A stretch of DNA of 7,033 bases from Acidobacteriota bacterium. GTDB taxonomy: Bacteria; Acidobacteriota; Terriglobia; Acidiferrales; UBA7541. The stretch is taken from the NCBI GenBank assembly GCA_028876695.1, contig JAGWRH010000213.1:1-7033 (forward strand), written 5' to 3'. The first letter of the stretch is position 1, and each line of letters opens with the position of its first letter. A program made the translations under genes and the position numbers. This document shows positions 6,649 to 7,033 of the stretch, piece after piece. Under the pieces are notes generated by a model. The model was not told where the DNA came from and did not search any database. It saw nothing but the letters and a program-made list of their open reading frames with translations.

Positions 6649-6681
6649 ATTTCTAATCGTCAGGGTGTATCGATTAGAAAT
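6649..6681 (-). repeat. Inverted repeat forming an 11-bp hairpin between sufB and sufC
   Basis: atttctaatcg (6649-6659) and cgattagaaat (6671-6681) are perfect reverse complements separated by 11 bases. In the suf transcript this would be an 11-bp stem with an 11-nt loop. No run of T follows it on the - strand (CGACGTAAGTAGG), so it does not look like an intrinsic terminator. The right arm overlaps the second copy of the 13-base direct repeat. Confidence 0.75.
6666..6678. repeat. 13-base direct repeat, copy nearest sufB
   Basis: tgtatcgattaga, identical to 6599-6611. It forms part of the right arm and loop of the 11-bp inverted repeat described at 6649-6681. Confidence 0.8.
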
Positions 6682-6701
6682 GCGAAACACCACGCGCCGG
6701 G

Positions 6702-6711
6702 TTGTATACAA
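6702..6711. repeat. 10-base palindrome TTGTATACAA just after sufB
   Basis: A perfect AT-rich palindrome 11 bases beyond the sufB stop codon, within otherwise GC-rich sequence. Its form resembles a dimeric-regulator half-site pair. Resemblance is all that supports a function. Confidence 0.35.
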
Positions 6712-6722
6712 AGTGCCGATCC

Positions 6723-7033
6723 TTATCCGACGCTTCCTTCCAAACTCACGCTCAGCAGCTTCTGCGCCTCTACCGCAAACTCCATCGGCAGCTCGCGGAA
6801 CACGCGCTTGCAAAATCCGTTGACGATGATGGACACGGCGTCTTCCGTTTTCAGCCCGCGCTGGCGCAGGTAGAACAGCTGATCCTCGCCGATCTTCGAC
6901 GTGGACGCTTCGTGCTCCATGCGCGCCGTCGAATTCTTCACCTCGATGTACGGGAACGTGTGCGCGCCGCACTTGTCGCCGATCAGCAGCGAATCGCACT
7001 GCGTGTAGTTGCGCGCGCCGGCGGCGTTTTTCA
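6723..7033 (-). CDS. sufB: Fe-S cluster assembly scaffold protein SufB, C-terminal part
   Basis: SufB receives sulfur and is the main site of nascent cluster formation in SufBC2D. Only the last 102 residues lie in the window; the frame is open to the right edge and the true start is beyond it. The visible part reads KNAAGARNYTQCDSLLIGDK, then CGAHTFPYIEV, MEHEASTSKIGEDQLFYLRQ, NGFCKRVFRELP, and ends EFAVEAQKLLSVSLEGSVG. The cysteine in TQCDS and the His-Glu in MEHEA correspond to C405, H433 and E434 of E. coli SufB, reported as important for cluster assembly; all are kept. The end EGSVG is typical of SufB and not of SufD. It is first in the visible operon, and a regulator gene might lie further upstream. 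It is separated from sufC by an unusual 140-nt spacer. Confidence 0.95.
   Translation of the reverse strand, partial: KNAAGARNYTQCDSLLIGDKCGAHTFPYIEVKNSTARMEHEASTSKIGEDQLFYLRQRGLKTEDAVSIIVNGFCKRVFRELPMEFAVEAQKLLSVSLEGSVG

Larger units (their letters stand above)
6583..6722 (-). other. Long, AT-richer sufB-sufC spacer with repeats; possible leader or processing element
   Basis: This 140-nt gap stands out in an operon whose other junctions run from -4 to 18 nt. I find no open frame of coding character in it. It contains a 13-base direct repeat, an inverted segment complementary to both copies, and a TTGTATACAA palindrome close to the sufB stop. No sound -35/-10 pair and no hairpin with a T tract is seen. 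It may be a regulatory or RNA-processing region that sets SufB:SufC ratios, or merely a relic of an insertion. These roles are inference. Confidence 0.4.

Noticed and set aside
1..7033. Mobile element, CRISPR array, tRNA or rRNA gene, or a new defence-type system
   Set aside because: I found no transposase-like frame, terminal inverted repeats, regularly spaced repeats, tRNA-like cloverleaf or rRNA segment. The window is almost fully occupied by known sulfur and Fe-S genes.

Overview
This window is a G+C-rich bacterial chromosomal segment devoted to sulfur handling. Two gene sets converge on it. On the + strand is a short assimilatory-sulfur pair: a CysH-type reductase followed 20 bases later by a TauE/SafE-family membrane transporter. 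On the - strand is a SUF iron-sulfur (Fe-S) cluster assembly operon that enters from the right edge, in the order sufB (C-terminal part only), sufC, sufD, sufS, sufU, sufT. It is followed, still on the - strand, by a small unassigned two-helix membrane protein gene. The sufS-sufU-sufT arrangement, with no SufE or SufA in view, is of the non-proteobacterial type. With the base composition it would fit an Acidobacteriota-like or other G+C-rich soil bacterium, but this taxonomic guess is an inference and weak.

Layout: 6-719 cysH; 740-1546 TauE/SafE permease; 1547-1691 convergent intergenic stretch with a weak candidate terminator; 1692-1997 small membrane protein; 1998-2096 spacer with a GC palindrome and a possible -10 box; 2097-2639 sufT; 2658-3113 sufU; 3113-4396 sufS; 4393-5775 sufD; 5782-6582 sufC; 6583-6722 an unusually long, AT-richer spacer with a three-part repeat; 6723-7033 sufB, cut by the window edge. 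The junctions sufC/sufD (6 nt), sufD/sufS (ATGA overlap), sufS/sufU (TGATG overlap) and sufU/sufT (18 nt) are tight and point to one translationally coupled transcript. No gene-free stretch exceeds 300 bases.

How the genes fit together: the CysH cysteine pattern (CC plus CxxC plus a C-terminal ECGIH) is that of the [4Fe-4S] APS reductase subgroup. The sulfite-making enzyme is therefore itself a client of the Fe-S machinery encoded opposite it. The TauE/SafE protein could export excess sulfite or move another sulfur oxyanion. SufS takes sulfur from cysteine, SufU accepts it, the SufBCD scaffold builds the cluster, and SufT is a MIP18-type maturation factor. Most of this is established biology. 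I see no clear new enzyme system, mobile element, CRISPR array or RNA gene. The least explained sequence is the sufB-sufC spacer, where one central segment is complementary to two flanking direct repeats, so mutually exclusive hairpins are possible just ahead of sufC. The small membrane protein at the end of the operon is the second unexplained item.
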